A DNA stretch of 6,277 bases from Marinosulfonomonas sp. Lineage in GTDB: Bacteria > Pseudomonadota > Alphaproteobacteria > Rhodobacterales > Rhodobacteraceae. This document shows positions 5,155 through 6,277 of the stretch, in pieces. A program made the position numbers and the translations under genes. The stretch covers positions 1 through 6,277 of the forward strand of contig JALSJL010000029.1 in assembly GCA_026989405.1 (NCBI GenBank), read 5' to 3'. The notes beneath the pieces are model-generated. The model ran no database searches and was not told the DNA's origin. It worked only from the letters and a program-made list of their open reading frames with translations. How positions within the stretch are numbered: the first letter of the stretch is position 1; each line of letters starts with the position of its first letter.

Positions 5155-5789
5155 CCTTCAGATTTCCTGGCAGGTTTTCGGGGTGCCGGTTTTCTGGCCG
5201 CCGGTTTGGCCGCCGGCCCGGGTGATGACGGTTTTTTTGCCGCAGGTTTTTTCCCGGCCGGTTTTCCGGCTGCAGGCTTCTTTGCGGCCGGCTTCCTGGC
5301 AGCGGGCTTGCTGGCGGTCGTCGTCGCAGCCGCGCGTTTTGCACCTGCGGCGGGTTTTGCCGGTGTCGCCTCGGCAAGTGCCGCTTCGGCGGCAAGACGG
5401 TCAGAGGCAGCCTTTGCGGTGGCTTCCTGAATCTTCTTTGCGGTTTGCGCGCGTTCCTCGCTCAGGGCCTGGGTTGCCGGGCCCTTCCTGGCACCCCCCT
5501 TGTCCAACGCGTCCGGCGTCCACTTTTCAAAGTCGCTCACCGCGTCCTGGATGCGGTCCAGCCCCATCTTGCGGGCCGAAGTTGCGTCTTTCAGATCCTT
5601 GGCCACGTCCTTGACGCCGGTTTCGTCAGCGGCCTCTTCCATGGCACGGCTGAAATCACTGGCAAGCGCGCGCGCCTTGGCGGTGAACCGCCCCAAGGTA
5701 CGGAACATTCCCGGCAGGTCCTTGGGGCCCACCACGATCAGCGCCACGACGCCGATCACCAGAAGTTCGGTCCAGCCGATATCAAACAT
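5151..5789 (-). CDS. tatB: Twin-arginine translocase subunit TatB with a basic Ala/Lys/Pro tail
   Basis: A 212-residue protein that partners TatC in the signal-peptide receptor. The N-terminus MFDIGWTELLVIGVVALIVVG is one membrane helix with the conserved Glu8. It is followed by the GPKDLP hinge (21-26) and an amphipathic helix, then a charged, probably helical stretch to about residue 140. Residues 145-212 form a low-complexity tail of KPAA/KKPAA-type units with about 20 Lys or Arg and one acidic residue, resembling histone H1-type tails. E. coli TatB is 171 residues and lacks such a repeat. The repetitive DNA at about 5155-5350 is explained by this tail. The gene starts 29 bases after tatA; its ribosome site is weak (GGGGCTGAG upstream), so coupling to tatA is likely. 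It ends in an ATGA overlap with tatC. Confidence 0.95.
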   Translation of the reverse strand: MFDIGWTELLVIGVVALIVVGPKDLPGMFRTLGRFTAKARALASDFSRAMEEAADETGVKDVAKDLKDATSARKMGLDRIQDAVSDFEKWTPDALDKGGARKGPATQALSEERAQTAKKIQEATAKAASDRLAAEAALAEATPAKPAAGAKRAAATTTASKPAARKPAAKKPAAGKPAGKKPAAKKPSSPGPAAKPAARKPAPRKPARKSEG

Positions 5790-5818
5790 GTGCGCTCAGC
5801 CCCGCCCGCGTGCGATCT

Positions 5819-6031
5819 TCAGACCTTGTCCTTTTCTTCTTCCGGGGTGACGTCCTTGGCCGCGGAAGCCTGATCTTCCAGCTCCTTCTTGCCCTCGTTG
5901 ACGCCCTTCTTGAAAGATGAAATGCCCTTGCCGACCTCGCCCATGAGCGACGAAATCTTGCCGCGCCCGAAAAGGACAAGCACGACGACGGCGATGAGCA
6001 GAAGGCCGGGAAGGCCGATGTTGTTCAGCAT
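5819..6031 (-). CDS. tatA: Twin-arginine translocase subunit TatA
   Basis: A 70-residue protein that oligomerises to form the translocation path for folded twin-arginine substrates. Residues 5-20 are a short membrane helix. FGRGK (21-25) is the conserved hinge, and ISSLMGEVGKGISSFKKG (26-43) is the amphipathic helix. The C-terminal tail is short and mostly charged. MLNN instead of the MGG type of E. coli, the Pro-Gly at 8-9 and the overall length fit alphaproteobacterial TatA. It is told apart from TatB by its short length, the FG hinge in place of GP, and its position as first gene. An AGGGAG ribosome site (minus strand, complement of 6039-6044) lies 7 bases before the ATG and fixes the start. 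It is the first gene of the operon tatA-tatB-tatC-ATPase. Confidence 0.97.
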   Translation of the reverse strand: MLNNIGLPGLLLIAVVVLVLFGRGKISSLMGEVGKGISSFKKGVNEGKKELEDQASAAKDVTPEEEKDKV

Positions 6032-6048
6032 GGGTTTGCTCCCTTGTT

Positions 6049-6066
6049 GGGGCGAACGGCCGCCCC
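6049..6066. repeat. Small GC hairpin in the presumed tatA leader
   Basis: GGGGCG (6049-6054) and CGCCCC (6061-6066) form a 6-bp stem with a 6-base loop. It sits just upstream of the tatA ribosome site (6039-6044). If the transcript starts further upstream it would be in the leader RNA, where it might affect translation. It may equally be a chance structure in GC-rich DNA. Between 6067 and 6188 I found no promoter better than very weak for the tat operon. Confidence 0.3.
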
Positions 6067-6188
6067 CTAGAATGTCACCTTGTGTATCTATTGGCTCTTG
6101 GCGGGCAGGAAAAGAAGCAAAACATCACAATTGCCGACTTTTTCGCTTTCTGCTCAATGATACGGCGATGGCCGTCGGGACAATTTTT

Positions 6189-6212
6189 CAACTGACAGGT
6201 TTTTGTCAGTTG
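6189..6212. promoter_or_regulatory. Perfect palindrome, probable operator of the downstream regulator-like gene
   Basis: CAACTGACA (6189-6197) and TGTCAGTTG (6204-6212) are perfect inverted copies separated by GGTTTT. The centre lies about 25 bases before the ATG at 6225. TGACA-N6-TGTCA symmetry close to the start of the gene is typical of autoregulating TetR-type repressors. The site is also about 160 bases upstream of tatA, so an effect on the tat operon cannot be excluded. No T-run follows, so it is not an intrinsic terminator. Confidence 0.6.
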
Positions 6213-6224
6213 TTAAACTGGCGC

Positions 6225-6277
6225 ATGAACGAATCATTCCCCCCGAAAAGGCCGGCCCGCAAAGATCGGCTGGTCTC
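6225..6277 (+). CDS. Start of a forward gene, possibly a TetR-type regulator (truncated by window end)
   Basis: ATG at 6225 opens a frame reading MNESFPPKRPARKDRLV that runs off the window. A basic leader followed by RKDRLV resembles the run-up to the first helix of TetR-family DNA-binding domains. The palindrome just upstream has the look of a TetR operator. With only 17 residues this is a guess from context, and other regulator families or an unrelated protein are possible. No good ribosome binding site is seen before the ATG, so the true start could lie further downstream outside the window. It is divergent from the tat operon. Confidence 0.4.
   Translation, partial: MNESFPPKRPARKDRLV

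Noticed and set aside
5155..5350. Tandem repeat array or CRISPR-like structure
   Set aside because: The repetition is irregular and follows codons of the TatB Ala/Lys/Pro tail. There are no constant repeats with unique spacers.
4204..5430. 408-codon open frame on the plus strand
   Set aside because: It is antisense to tatC and tatB. Its repetitive FFAAG-type C-terminal part is simply the reverse reading of the Lys/Ala/Pro repeats of TatB.
6085..6113. Promoter for tatA on the minus strand (TTTTCC, 17 bases, TAGATA)
   Set aside because: The spacing is right but only 3 of 6 bases match in each box, which is expected by chance in a region this size.

Overview
The window looks like a high-GC alphaproteobacterial chromosome, most probably Rhodobacterales (Roseobacter/Rhodobacter type). 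This rests on the form of TatA, TatB and TatC, the AAA+ protein of the DUF815 family next to tatC, and the overall codon use. The order is inferred from family resemblance, not from a marker gene.

Layout, left to right. Bases 1-87 are the 3' end of an IS5-family transposase gene that runs in from outside the window. It abuts a ~260 bp non-autonomous repeat element (copy 1, 102-359). Next comes a forward operon surE-pcm-nlpD (424-3083): a nucleotide phosphatase, a protein repair methyltransferase, and a lipoprotein with two LysM domains and a catalytically degenerate LytM domain. This is the same gene order as the enterobacterial surE-pcm-nlpD block. The stop codon of nlpD lies inside the target site of a second copy of the repeat element (copy 2, 3080-3348), inserted in the opposite orientation. 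Converging on it from the right is a reverse-strand operon tatA-tatB-tatC-AAA+ ATPase (6031 down to 3407). Its last two junctions are ATGA overlaps. Upstream of tatA is a divergent intergenic region with a perfect 9+9 bp palindrome directly before a truncated forward gene, possibly a TetR-type regulator (6225 onward).

Functionally, the forward operon joins stress, repair and cell-envelope functions. The reverse operon encodes the complete twin-arginine translocase plus an uncharacterised ATPase that is translationally coupled to TatC.

The least ordinary part is the repeat family. Its two copies share an ~85 % identical interior carrying a strong internal hairpin and an uninterrupted ~75-codon frame. 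Their terminal inverted repeats have diverged to ~63 % identity between copies while staying matched within each copy. The target is CTAG/TA, and the tip of the ends (GGG) is shared with the adjacent IS5-type element. I see no new defence or metabolic system; the repeat family and its insertion into a stop codon are the strongest leads.
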